Source: Candidatus Cloacimonadota bacterium
GTDB taxonomy: Bacteria > Cloacimonadota > Cloacimonadia > JGIOTU-2
NCBI GenBank assembly: GCA_021160355.1
Contig: JAGHCS010000169.1
Location: 1-7,677 of the forward strand
DNA length: 7,677 nucleotides
Direction of reading: 5' to 3'
How positions within the stretch are numbered: position 1 is the first letter of the stretch; the number at the start of each line of letters is the position of its first letter. The translations under genes were made by a program, and so were the position numbers. The notes beneath the pieces were generated by a model. The model saw nothing but the letters and a program-made list of their open reading frames with translations. It was not told the origin of the DNA and did not search any database. This document shows, in pieces, positions 1 through 7,545 of the stretch.

Positions 1-810
1 ACCATATACTATGTGATTTTCGCAGTGTAATCCAACTTCATTATTATGGAGTTGTGAATAAAATTTGTTCAGCATATTTTTCGAATGAGTATCTATGAAC
101 CAGGTAGCGCTTATTGAATATTTATCTAAGAGATCATACATATGACTGGCATCTTGCATATTGCAAAAATCAGTATCTATACGAAAGGCAAATAAATTTA
201 ATTTGTCAGGATAATACCATGTATGTACAAATGGTAATCCTCGCACATTAAAAAGATATACAAGAACTCTAAAAATGAGTTGGCTTAATTTCCCCTTGGA
301 CACATTTGAAACGATCTCGGATGGCAACTCCTTCCTATCAGCATAAAATTTTTTTCTTATCGACCGATAATCAGAAAAAAGTTCTGTGAAATCAAAGGGG
401 AAAATACATATCATTCCTTTTCCATGTTCAATTATACCAATCGAGTTAGTTGAATCTAAGTAAGATATTTTATTATCTTTCGGTATAAAAAAATATGTAT
501 TGAAATCAACCAGACCAATCCCCGAAAAGATGTGTGCATCAAAAATTTTGTATGATATTTTATTTTTTTTCAAAGAACAATTGAATATCTTTGAATATAT
601 TCTACTGTTTAAAATGACTACTCCACCCGAAGCAACATAAGATAAAATTCTATCTTTGGAAATGACCTCACGGCTGTTTATATTTATTACTGGAAATTGT
701 TCATGCTCTATAGTTCCTTCATCCATAATTTCCTGAAACGGAATACCATGCTGGTGTAAGACAGTTTCAAAACCGAGATCCTTTCCAACAATTCCAATAC
801 AGAGTCTCAT
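1..810 (-). CDS. Polysaccharide deacetylase-like protein, two-domain, C-terminus cut by window edge
   Basis: Starting at ATG 810, the frame stays open for 270 codons to the left edge. The C-terminal part has the start of a NodB/CE4 deacetylase fold. FRIDTD (residues 209-214) fits the metal/catalytic Asp motif, ATWFID (235-240) fits the second core strand, and GLHCENH (260-266) fits the HxxxH metal-binding motif, with His262 and His266. CE4 enzymes remove N- or O-acetyl groups from glycans. Residues 1-200 form an additional domain that begins with a hydrophobic strand (LCIGIVGK) and contains a Gly-rich segment SGGVVIL near 60-67; it resembles a Rossmann or amidotransferase-like fold, but I cannot assign it. 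No signal peptide is visible, so a cytoplasmic location is likely. The start overlaps the glycosyltransferase stop as ATGA, with an AGG at 820-822 upstream, so the two proteins are probably co-translated and act on the same glycan. The substrate is unknown. Confidence 0.8.
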   Translation of the reverse strand, partial: MRLCIGIVGKDLGFETVLHQHGIPFQEIMDEGTIEHEQFPVININSREVISKDRILSYVASGGVVILNSRIYSKIFNCSLKKNKISYKIFDAHIFSGIGLVDFNTYFFIPKDNKISYLDSTNSIGIIEHGKGMICIFPFDFTELFSDYRSIRKKFYADRKELPSEIVSNVSKGKLSQLIFRVLVYLFNVRGLPFVHTWYYPDKLNLFAFRIDTDFCNMQDASHMYDLLDKYSISATWFIDTHSKNMLNKFYSQLHNNEVGLHCENHIVYG

Positions 811-1946
811 TTGGTTTGACCTATCCTCTTTTGCAGTCTCTCTACTGCCTGGAGTACATCCTGTACACTTATCGTTTTCATACATTTATAACCGATCTTG
901 CAGGAAAGAGATTTGTCTGCAGTATAGCATGGGCTGCATTCGAAATTTGCCACAACAGCTTCATGGGTACTACAATATGGTGAAGAAAGTGAGGGATTTG
1001 TTGGACCGTAAATCCCCACTGAAGGTGTACCGACAGCAGCTGCAATATGCATGAGAGAGGAATCATTGGAAATAGTGAAGTCACAAACCTTTAAAATATG
1101 AGCTACTTGATCAAGAGTGTTATCTATTAGTATAATGCAGTCACATTGCATTCCATTTGTTTCACATACAATTTCTTTTTCATCGGGTCCGACAAAAAGT
1201 ATAATTTTATATCCCTTCTTCGTTAATTCTTTTGCTACTTCCCTAAAGCGAGAAAATGGCCATCTCTTTCCCCCACCCTCTGATGCTGAACCTGCTTGCA
1301 TGCCAACGATTTTCTCATTAGTAAGACTGTGAGTCTCTAAAAATTCTTTTTCATAATTATCATTAGATTTATAAAAATAGTATTTTGGTTTCCTCTCATC
1401 AACACTACTATTTATTTTTTGAAATTTGAGAAGGTCGACATTCATATCCACGAAATGCTTTTTTATACGTGGCATTGTGTGAGTAAATAAGAATGAGGAA
1501 TATCCACCTATAATGGGATATTCATAAGCTATCCTATATTTGGAAGATGAAAAAATTGAATAGAATGCCATCCGAAATGAGCTGCCCGGATAACCACACA
1601 TCAAGATATCGCATGAGACGGTCGTAAATAATTTTATATTACCAATAGCCCGTTTAGATAGAAAGTGCATGTTATCCCAATAGGGATTATATTTGATAAT
1701 CTCCAGTGATGTCTTTTCTCCAATAACACTGATGCTACAATGCGGATAGGTTTCCTTTAGTAATTTCAAAATCGGAGAGATCATAAGCACGTTTCCGATC
1801 CCAAAAGGAGCAACGAGTACAATATGATAGGGGGAATTTTTTAGAAACTTAATTTCTGTTTGGTTGGTCTTGCCAATACCGTCACCAAATCGGCATATGA
1901 TAGAAATACAGCTTTTGAAAATCCTGATTATAAGCTTTTTTACCAT
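807..1946 (-). CDS. Glycosyltransferase family 9 (heptosyltransferase-like)
   Basis: This 379-residue protein has the two-Rossmann layout of GT9 enzymes, which transfer heptose or related sugars from ADP- or NDP-donors to lipopolysaccharide core or other surface glycans at the inner membrane. The N-domain opens with IVLVAPFGIGNVLMISP (42-58), the family glycine loop. The donor-binding half has GKRWPFSRF (226-234) after a Gly-rich loop, then ILFVGPDEKE (249-258) and ISNDSSLMHIAAAVGTPSVGIYGP (two pieces around 292-315), the classic GT9 signature with Asp295 and His300. A Cys-rich tail (Cys337, 340, 349, 355) is also typical. Two oddities: Asn52 lies where heptosyltransferases usually have Asp, and about 40 residues precede the fold, beginning with a basic-hydrophobic stretch (2-20) that may attach it to the membrane. 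ATG 1946 has only a weak AAGA upstream, but the next in-frame Met (54) falls inside the fold. Acceptor and sugar cannot be read from sequence. Confidence 0.92.
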   Translation of the reverse strand: MVKKLIIRIFKSCISIICRFGDGIGKTNQTEIKFLKNSPYHIVLVAPFGIGNVLMISPILKLLKETYPHCSISVIGEKTSLEIIKYNPYWDNMHFLSKRAIGNIKLFTTVSCDILMCGYPGSSFRMAFYSIFSSSKYRIAYEYPIIGGYSSFLFTHTMPRIKKHFVDMNVDLLKFQKINSSVDERKPKYYFYKSNDNYEKEFLETHSLTNEKIVGMQAGSASEGGGKRWPFSRFREVAKELTKKGYKIILFVGPDEKEIVCETNGMQCDCIILIDNTLDQVAHILKVCDFTISNDSSLMHIAAAVGTPSVGIYGPTNPSLSSPYCSTHEAVVANFECSPCYTADKSLSCKIGYKCMKTISVQDVLQAVERLQKRIGQTK

Positions 1947-2005
1947 TATTAATCTTAAATATTCAAATTAGATTATACAATAACGTCAATGAAACATAAG
2001 AAAAA

Positions 2006-3892
2006 TTATGAAAGATTTTTATATATTTCTTCTGCAACAAAATCAGCATCTAAATGTAAGTAATGATACACATCCTCGCTGCAACCGGACATGCCGTATT
2101 GCGTAACACCAAAAGGATGTACGTATGCATCCAAACGGAGCTGATTCATTTTTGCTGCTATGATCGAGCCCATTCCTGTATTAACATTATGGTCTTCATA
2201 GGTAGAAATGTTTTTACATTCTGCAATTTTCTTGAGATCGTCTTCCTGAATTTCTGAAATTGATGAGATATTCCAGACATCAATGGAAATTCCTTTCCTC
2301 TTTAGGATTTCGTATACTCTCATTGCCTTCTCGACCATGACACCAGTCGCGATCAAAGCAGCATCTTTTCCTTCCCTGATGTGATCTGCCGAACCATATC
2401 GGAATACATAGTTTTTACCATAAAATTCATTGCCATTCTCATCGGTGATAATAGCTGTGCCCGACCTGCCGATTGACACATAGAAATTCCCGGACATTGA
2501 AGTGATATATCGAATGATCTTATCTGCCTGGTTTCCATCTGCTGGAATAATGACCCTAAATCCATAAAGATTGCTCATTAAAGAAATATAATCGATACAT
2601 TGATGTGTTTTTCCATCCTCTCCGACGTTGAGACCTACATGGGTTGTTACGAGTTTCAGATTGGTTCTATTTATATCATTCAGCCGTTGCTGGTTGTACG
2701 TTTCATCAACTCCGAACACGCCAAAATCAGAAAAGAAAGTTATTATATTTTCTTTGGACATCACACCTGCAACTACTGCTGTATTGTGCTCCTGAATTCC
2801 ACCCTGGTAAAACTCGGCAGGATTCTCCTGGGCAAATTGAGAAGTTTTTACAGAACCTGCAAGATCACAATCAAAGACTGCGAACTGGACTTTTTTATTG
2901 ATCTGAGCAAGATCAGCCAGAGCTTTTCCGTAAGCATTCCTGCAAGCAACGGGCTTTTCTTTTGAATAGAAGATGGCTTCACCTGTTTCTATATGAGGAT
3001 AATTGGGATGATAAATTTCCCGTATGATCGGAACAAAATTTTCCCTCATCCTGATGTATTTATCTATATCATTAGCCAGTCCGAGTTCGGAAAGTGCCTT
3101 GCTGCATTCATCATACGTGAGAGCTTTTCCGTGGAAATCCTCATCATTCTCCATGAATGATATTCCGTGTCCCATGACTGTATGAGCAATTATCACAGAC
3201 GGATTGTCACATGCATTTGCTTCATCAACCGCACTGAATATTTCATTGAAATCATGTCCGTTTATTTCGATCACATCCCATCCGTCGGATAGATAATTTT
3301 CTTTAATATTCTGTGGCATCACATCATGAACTGAGCCACTTATCTGTAATTGATTATAATCGACTAGAGCGGTGATGTTTGAGAGACCATATTTTTTTGC
3401 AAACCTGCGTGCTTCTGTTAATTGTCCTTTTTGCTGTTCACCATCACCCATACAGACATACACGTTATATTCCAAACCTTTTTGTTTGCCTGCAAGTGCA
3501 AATCCAGCACCTGCAGAAAGCCCTTGCCCAAGATTACCGGTTGCCCATTCAATGCCTGGCACTTCAGGTTCTATATGACCTTCAAAGATACTCCCTACTT
3601 TTCTGAAATAGGCAATTGCATCATCAATATTGAAAAAGCCGAAATGTCCGAGAACAGAATAAATACCTGGAGCAGTGTGGCCATGACTGATCACAATTCT
3701 ATCCCGATTTTCTTTCAAACGATTTTCAGGAGTGATATTAGCATAAGCATACAGCGCAAGGTACAGATCAAGAGATGACATCGAGCCGCCCGGGTGCCCG
3801 CTTTCCGCAATAGTTGTCATCTTGAGGATATCACCTTTGCAAATCCGGCTTAATTCAGTTAATTGCTCAATTGAAAATCTTAAATTCATCAT
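2006..3892 (-). CDS. tkt: Transketolase
   Basis: Transketolase moves two-carbon ketol units between sugar phosphates in the cytosolic non-oxidative pentose phosphate pathway, using thiamine diphosphate (TPP) and a divalent metal. The 628 residues cover all three domains. The N-domain has SGHPGGS (31-37), SHGHTAPGIY (69-78) and GNLGQGLSAGAG (119-130); the metal/TPP motif starts at GDGE (149-152) and ends at Asn180. The Pyr domain starts near 315 and carries GGIQEHN (364-370), with Glu368 as the probable TPP-activating Glu, a phenylalanine-rich FFSDFGVF (386-393), and GEDGKTHQ (424-431). The C-terminal domain runs from about 505. The length and the xGHxAP style of motif are closer to the short, animal/archaeal-like branch than to the 660-residue E. 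coli type, but the two halves are fused here. The first ATG (3892) overlaps the rph stop as ATGA and has AAAGGGA at 3901-3907; a second Met codon follows at 3889. It could act on a related ketose, but full motif retention favours true transketolase. Confidence 0.95.
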   Translation of the reverse strand: MMNLRFSIEQLTELSRICKGDILKMTTIAESGHPGGSMSSLDLYLALYAYANITPENRLKENRDRIVISHGHTAPGIYSVLGHFGFFNIDDAIAYFRKVGSIFEGHIEPEVPGIEWATGNLGQGLSAGAGFALAGKQKGLEYNVYVCMGDGEQQKGQLTEARRFAKKYGLSNITALVDYNQLQISGSVHDVMPQNIKENYLSDGWDVIEINGHDFNEIFSAVDEANACDNPSVIIAHTVMGHGISFMENDEDFHGKALTYDECSKALSELGLANDIDKYIRMRENFVPIIREIYHPNYPHIETGEAIFYSKEKPVACRNAYGKALADLAQINKKVQFAVFDCDLAGSVKTSQFAQENPAEFYQGGIQEHNTAVVAGVMSKENIITFFSDFGVFGVDETYNQQRLNDINRTNLKLVTTHVGLNVGEDGKTHQCIDYISLMSNLYGFRVIIPADGNQADKIIRYITSMSGNFYVSIGRSGTAIITDENGNEFYGKNYVFRYGSADHIREGKDAALIATGVMVEKAMRVYEILKRKGISIDVWNISSISEIQEDDLKKIAECKNISTYEDHNVNTGMGSIIAAKMNQLRLDAYVHPFGVTQYGMSGCSEDVYHYLHLDADFVAEEIYKNLS

Positions 3893-4632
3893 GCTGTCAG
3901 TCCCTTTAGTATTAATTCTTTTTGGTATTCAACGATCTCTTTGATGCCTTTTTCTGCATACTTCAACATTTTCTGAAGTTGCTCACTGGCAAAAGGTGTT
4001 TCCTCACTTGTTCCCTGAACTTCAATATATTTACTATTTTCATCCATCACGATGTTCATATCAACCTGTGCTGCCAGGTCTTCATCATACGCAAGATCAA
4101 GCAGAACAGTATCCTGTACGATCCCAACACTGATAGCTCCTATGAAATTTTTTATTGGAAACTCCTTGATCCATTTTCTTTCTCTCATGAAAGAACAGGC
4201 ATCATATAATGCGATAAAACTGCCGTTGATCGCAGCAGTTCTCGTACCGCCATCTGCCTGGATGACATCGCAATCCAGTATAATCTGCTTATCAGGTATT
4301 TGTGTTAAATCGAAAACTGCTCGTAGAGAGCGTCCGATTAGTCGCTGTATTTCATGGTTTCTTCCTTTGATCTTACCCTGATATCTATCACGAAGTATTC
4401 GCTTATTCGCACTTCGGGGAAGCATATCATATTCTGCGGTAAGCCATCCATGATTTGCGCCGCTTTCTCGAATAAATTGTGGCACCCTGTAATCGATTGT
4501 TGCTGTACAGATCACTTTTGTGTTTCCCAACTCAATAAGAACAGATCCTTCCGGATCATGAAGATAATTTCTTGTGATCTTGATTTCTCGCAGCTGATCG
4601 GCTTTCCTGTTATCACTTCTTTTGTAGTTCAT
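3889..4632 (-). CDS. rph: Ribonuclease PH (tRNA nucleotidyltransferase)
   Basis: RNase PH is a phosphate-dependent 3'-to-5' exoribonuclease that trims tRNA precursors and other RNA 3' ends; it works as a hexamer ring in the cytosol. From ATG 4632 the protein has 247 residues, near the usual 240. It opens with the family pattern RSDNRKADQLREIKITRNY (5-23). Next come GSVLIELGNTKVICTA (29-44), WLTAEYDMLPR (63-73) and GRNHEIQRLIGRSLR (90-104); Arg91 matches the phosphate-binding Arg. CDVIQADGGTRTA (121-133) follows, with Thr130/Arg131 as further phosphate ligands. DLAYDEDLAAQVDMNIV (179-195) carries the acidic metal site, and EVQGTSEETPF (204-214) is the final signature. A GTG at 4665 would add 11 Lys/Arg/Asn-rich residues with no family match; ATG 4632 has AAGGA five bases upstream, so I prefer it. 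The start overlaps the YihY gene by 20 bases and the stop overlaps tkt by 4. The usual partner rdgB is not adjacent. Confidence 0.96.
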   Translation of the reverse strand: MNYKRSDNRKADQLREIKITRNYLHDPEGSVLIELGNTKVICTATIDYRVPQFIRESGANHGWLTAEYDMLPRSANKRILRDRYQGKIKGRNHEIQRLIGRSLRAVFDLTQIPDKQIILDCDVIQADGGTRTAAINGSFIALYDACSFMRERKWIKEFPIKNFIGAISVGIVQDTVLLDLAYDEDLAAQVDMNIVMDENSKYIEVQGTSEETPFASEQLQKMLKYAEKGIKEIVEYQKELILKGLTA

Positions 4633-5638
4633 GAGGTTCCTTTTCTTGTTCCGGTTTTTCTTCACTCTCTTTCTTAGGCGAGGTTATCATTTCTTTTACC
4701 AACTTTAAAAATGTTTTATTATCAATTTCTTTTTTTGATTTTTGGATTTCTTTGATCTCTTGCGCGAGTTTACCTGGCACTTTCTTTTCCAGACATAAAG
4801 TCAATGCAATTGTGCCTTCCGGTTTTTTATCTACTTTTTTTAAACTCGTTCTACCGGATAAAAATGCGACAACCTCCATTCCGAAAAGAATGGTGAGCCA
4901 GGTAAAATAAAGCCATATAAGAAATATGGGAAAAGCTCCAAGCGTACCATACACAGATCGGACGTTGGTAAAAGTTGCAATATACCAATCAAAACCACCT
5001 TTTCCTATTGACCAAATCAAACTAGTGAATACAGCTCCAATAAGCGCATGAGTCACTTTTGGATGCGCGGTAGGTACGACTTCATATAGAGTAAAAATAA
5101 GCAGGATCATACTAAGATACGGTAAGAGTTTAATGAAGATACCTATTTTAATGATCTGACTGATCACTGGCATAGAAGCTGCGACGATAAGTGCCGCGAG
5201 AACAATAAAACCTCCAACAATAGCAGCGATGAAGCGCTCAAAATCTCTAAAGACAGATTTCTTTTTTGGCTTCTGTGCCTGTAATATCTTGTCAAAAGTG
5301 TGCGTTATTGACTTAAAGAGAAAAAATGAAGTTATCACCAACAATATGATACCTATGATATCAAGACTGGTTCTTCGTGCAAGCATCTCATTAAAGATTT
5401 CCTTGAGTACTTCTGCCGATTGAGGTATGAAGGTTGTAAAAATAAAATTGAGGAAAACATCTTTGATCTTAATCACCGTAATATTCGGCGTAAAAAGAAA
5501 TATAACCATTATAAAAGGCATGAATGCCAAAAATGTAATGTATGAAAGACCAGTAGCTCGCAAATATGCCTGATCCTCACTGAAATTCGAATAAATTATT
5601 TTAACATTCTGCCAGAATTTTATAAGACTATTTTTCAT
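4613..5638 (-). CDS. YihY/BrkB-family inner-membrane protein
   Basis: This is a 341-residue integral membrane protein of the YihY/BrkB family. Such proteins were once labelled ribonuclease BN, which is now known to be a different protein; the family's molecular role is not settled. Six hydrophobic helices are visible at about 30-52, 92-115, 135-157, 165-188, 196-218 and 231-258. Family hallmarks are the N-terminal ATGLSYITFLAFMPF (28-42), the FFLFKSITHTFDKI segment (105-118), VPTAHPKVTHALIGA (188-202) and SVYGTLGAFPIFLIWLYFTW (228-247) in the last helix. Residues 265-341 form a soluble cytoplasmic tail. It begins with a compact EGTIALTLCLEKK region and ends in a Lys/Glu-rich, probably disordered stretch (320-341). 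The start lies three bases after the permease stop, and the 3' end overlaps rph. The position after an ABC exporter suggests co-expression with envelope functions, but no direct partnership can be shown. Confidence 0.92.
   Translation of the reverse strand: MKNSLIKFWQNVKIIYSNFSEDQAYLRATGLSYITFLAFMPFIMVIFLFTPNITVIKIKDVFLNFIFTTFIPQSAEVLKEIFNEMLARRTSLDIIGIILLVITSFFLFKSITHTFDKILQAQKPKKKSVFRDFERFIAAIVGGFIVLAALIVAASMPVISQIIKIGIFIKLLPYLSMILLIFTLYEVVPTAHPKVTHALIGAVFTSLIWSIGKGGFDWYIATFTNVRSVYGTLGAFPIFLIWLYFTWLTILFGMEVVAFLSGRTSLKKVDKKPEGTIALTLCLEKKVPGKLAQEIKEIQKSKKEIDNKTFLKLVKEMITSPKKESEEKPEQEKEPHELQKK
4638..4642 (-). promoter_or_regulatory. Ribosome binding site deciding the rph start
   Basis: AAGGA on the minus strand lies five bases before ATG 4632, inside the 3' end of the YihY gene. 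It supports ATG 4632 over GTG 4665 as the rph start. Confidence 0.7.
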
Positions 5639-5641
5639 ATG

Positions 5642-6868
5642 CTACTCGTATCGTAATATTTTTATTGGATCTGATCTACTCGCTTGCATAGCTGGAAAGA
5701 AACCTGCAATAAAACCAACTCCTACTGAAAGAACGAGTGCAATAATTATCATATTTGGATTTGCTGCTGTTGGTGAAGAAAGAAATTTCTCGAGAGCTTG
5801 AAGAAGCGATAATCCCATTAAAACTCCGATTATCCCTCCGATCAAACTCATAAAAGTTGTTTGTATCAGGAACTGGACGAGTATATCCTTTCTTTTTGCT
5901 CCAACCGCCATGCGTACCCCAATTTCACGCAAACGTTCTTTTACTGAAGCAAGACTGATATTGGTGATAACAATACCACCCACGATCAAGGATATCCCGC
6001 CAACGATCATTAGGATCAGTTGGGTATCCCTGGAACTCTTTTGAATATTTTCAAGTCTATCACTATTTGCGCGTACTTCAAAAATTTCTTCACCACCGCG
6101 TAGAGCTTTAAGAAATTGATTCAATCTTTCCTGAGTAGGTTTTACCAATTCTGATGAAGCAACCTGAAAATTAATCTCATCAATCGGTTCATCAGCATAT
6201 AATTTTTTCAGCATTGTCGTAAGAGGAATGAATGACTGACGATTAAGCCAATCCATGGGATTGTGCCCTTGCCATCCTGTCATTTCCATCTTTTTCTCTT
6301 CCATTATTCCAACGACCTTGAACTGGTTATTGCTTATAGTAATGTTTTTACCAATCGCATTTTCTTTTCCAAAAAGAGCATCTTTGACACGTACGCCTAT
6401 AGCAATTACGCGGGAAGCTTGTTCAATATCAAATTCTGAAATAAATCTACCCTCTCCGATACTGAAATTCTCCGCTTCTTGATATGTTGGAAAAACACCA
6501 TTTACACGAGTAGAATAGTTTTTATCCTTATATTTCATTTGAAGCCATTTTGAACTTTCAGGACTAAAATTTAAAAGGTCGGGAAAATAATTTCTTATGA
6601 GTCTCATATCTTTGAGCATCAAGCGCTGATCACGTATTTGAGAGCGCTCATCAAGATCAAATGTCCACTTTGTATCAATTGAAAGTTTGAGTACTCCGCC
6701 ACGCTCTTCAAGCCAGCGGAGCGACTGCTCCCGTCCACCTTCCACGAGCGCCAGTACAGCAATAATGGACATTGTGCCGAGTATCACCCCAAGCATGGTT
6801 ATCAAAGTACGTCCAACATTGTGGACCATATCTACAATACCAAGTCGGATGTTATAAAATATACTCAT
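5642..6868 (-). CDS. MacB/FtsX-type ABC transporter permease
   Basis: This 408-residue protein is the membrane subunit of a type VII (MacB/LolCE/FtsX-like) ABC system, which couples cytoplasmic ATP hydrolysis to movements of an extracytoplasmic domain rather than carrying substrate through the membrane channel. TM1 lies at about 21-42. It is followed by a large MacB_PCD-like extracytoplasmic domain (about 45-280), then three C-terminal helices (about 283-305, 329-359, 373-395). The FtsX-domain coupling segment RLREIGVRMAVGAKRKDI (312-329) and the C-terminal SDPIKILRYE (399-408) are typical of the family. The ATPase is not fused as in E. coli MacB but is encoded just upstream, overlapping as ATGA. 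TM1 is preceded by a short amphipathic start (IRLGIVDMVHNVGRT), also usual for this group. Candidate roles are export of a peptide, macrolide or lipid-like substrate. Without a recognisable adaptor or outer-membrane partner in view, the substrate stays open. Confidence 0.94.
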   Translation of the reverse strand: MSIFYNIRLGIVDMVHNVGRTLITMLGVILGTMSIIAVLALVEGGREQSLRWLEERGGVLKLSIDTKWTFDLDERSQIRDQRLMLKDMRLIRNYFPDLLNFSPESSKWLQMKYKDKNYSTRVNGVFPTYQEAENFSIGEGRFISEFDIEQASRVIAIGVRVKDALFGKENAIGKNITISNNQFKVVGIMEEKKMEMTGWQGHNPMDWLNRQSFIPLTTMLKKLYADEPIDEINFQVASSELVKPTQERLNQFLKALRGGEEIFEVRANSDRLENIQKSSRDTQLILMIVGGISLIVGGIVITNISLASVKERLREIGVRMAVGAKRKDILVQFLIQTTFMSLIGGIIGVLMGLSLLQALEKFLSSPTAANPNMIIIALVLSVGVGFIAGFFPAMQASRSDPIKILRYE

Positions 6869-7545
6869 GAGCTCACAACTTTTCCATCAATTAATGAGAT
6901 CACACGCTGCGTCATTTGGGCTATGGTGCTGTCATGCGTAACAACGATGATCGTATGTCCCTGTTCATGCAGATCGGAGAATATTTTCATTATACTGTTT
7001 CCGGAAGTACTGTCCAGATTGCCGGTAGGTTCATCCGCAAGAATGATGGAAGGATTATTCGCTAGTGCCCTTGCAATTGCTGTTCGCTGTCTTTCGCCGC
7101 CAGACAATTCCTGAGGTTTGTGTTTAAGGCGGTGCCCTAGTCCCACTCTCTCAAGAACTTCTGAAGCACGCTGTTTTCTCTTTTTCTTATGAAGACCGGC
7201 ATACATAAGAGGTAATTCAACATTTTCCAGAATATTCATATTAGGCAAGAGGTTAAAAACCTGGAACACAAAACCGATCTTTTTATTTCGAATTTCGGCA
7301 AGTTTATTATAGCTTAGATCGCTTACCTTTTCTTGATCAAGATAATAGACACCTTCTGTTGGTGTGTCAAGGCATCCTAAAATGTGGAGTAAGGTCGATT
7401 TGCCCGAACCTGAAGGTCCCATGATCGAAGTGTACGTATGTGATTCTATCGAAAGATCAATACCGGCAAGTGCTGGCACAGTCACCTTTCCCATCTGATA
7501 AATCTTTTTAATGTTTTCAATTTCTATTACGGTATTATTGTTCAT
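6865..7545 (-). CDS. ABC transporter ATP-binding protein, MacB/YknY/LolD group
   Basis: This 226-residue nucleotide-binding subunit has every catalytic motif in order: Walker A GPSGSGKST (43-51), Q-loop Gln95 in FVFQVFNLLP, signature LSGGE (147-151), Walker B IILADEP (167-173) with Glu172, D-loop GNLDS (175-179) and switch His204. The stretch GCLDTPTEGVYYLD (57-70) and the segment NVELPLMYAG (108-117) are characteristic of exporters of the MacB, YknY and LolD group rather than importers. It should sit as a dimer on the cytoplasmic face of the permease encoded directly downstream; the two genes share an ATGA. ATG 7545 is supported by AAGGA four bases upstream and by N-terminal alignment to the family (VIEIENIKKIY). 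No truncation or missing residue is seen. Confidence 0.97.
   Translation of the reverse strand: MNNNTVIEIENIKKIYQMGKVTVPALAGIDLSIESHTYTSIMGPSGSGKSTLLHILGCLDTPTEGVYYLDQEKVSDLSYNKLAEIRNKKIGFVFQVFNLLPNMNILENVELPLMYAGLHKKKRKQRASEVLERVGLGHRLKHKPQELSGGERQRTAIARALANNPSIILADEPTGNLDSTSGNSIMKIFSDLHEQGHTIIVVTHDSTIAQMTQRVISLIDGKVVSS

Noticed and set aside
563..570. Run of eight A on the coding strand in the deacetylase gene, a possible slippage site
   Set aside because: The same frame is open and protein-like on both sides, so there is no sign of a frameshift.
1951..1974. Imperfect inverted repeat with AATCT/AGATT ends in the same gap
   Set aside because: Only five clean pairs, all weak, with mismatches inside and no T-run; it supports neither a terminator nor a clear operator.
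1972..1977. TATAAT on the minus strand in the 59-base gap before the glycosyltransferase gene
   Set aside because: No acceptable -35 lies 16-18 bases upstream (CTTATG at 17). The TTGACG nearby is only six bases from the TATAAT. Such hexamers are common in AT-rich DNA.
2600..2965. Plus-strand open frame of 121 codons opposite tkt
   Set aside because: Antisense to the transketolase Pyr domain; the composition looks like a reverse-strand shadow.
3422..3778. Plus-strand open frame of 118 codons opposite tkt
   Set aside because: It lies wholly antisense to highly conserved transketolase motifs and shows no family features; a shadow frame.
3887..3889. Second ATG as an alternative tkt start
   Set aside because: It differs by one residue from ATG 3892 and cannot be separated by sequence; the first ATG was kept for its spacing to AAAGGGA.
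4052..4381. Plus-strand open frame of 109 codons opposite rph
   Set aside because: Fully antisense to conserved RNase PH motifs, with no recognisable protein features.
5642..7545. Calling the ABC pair lolD/lolC or macB outright
   Set aside because: Motifs place it in the shared superfamily, but the substrate and partner proteins that separate these names are not visible.
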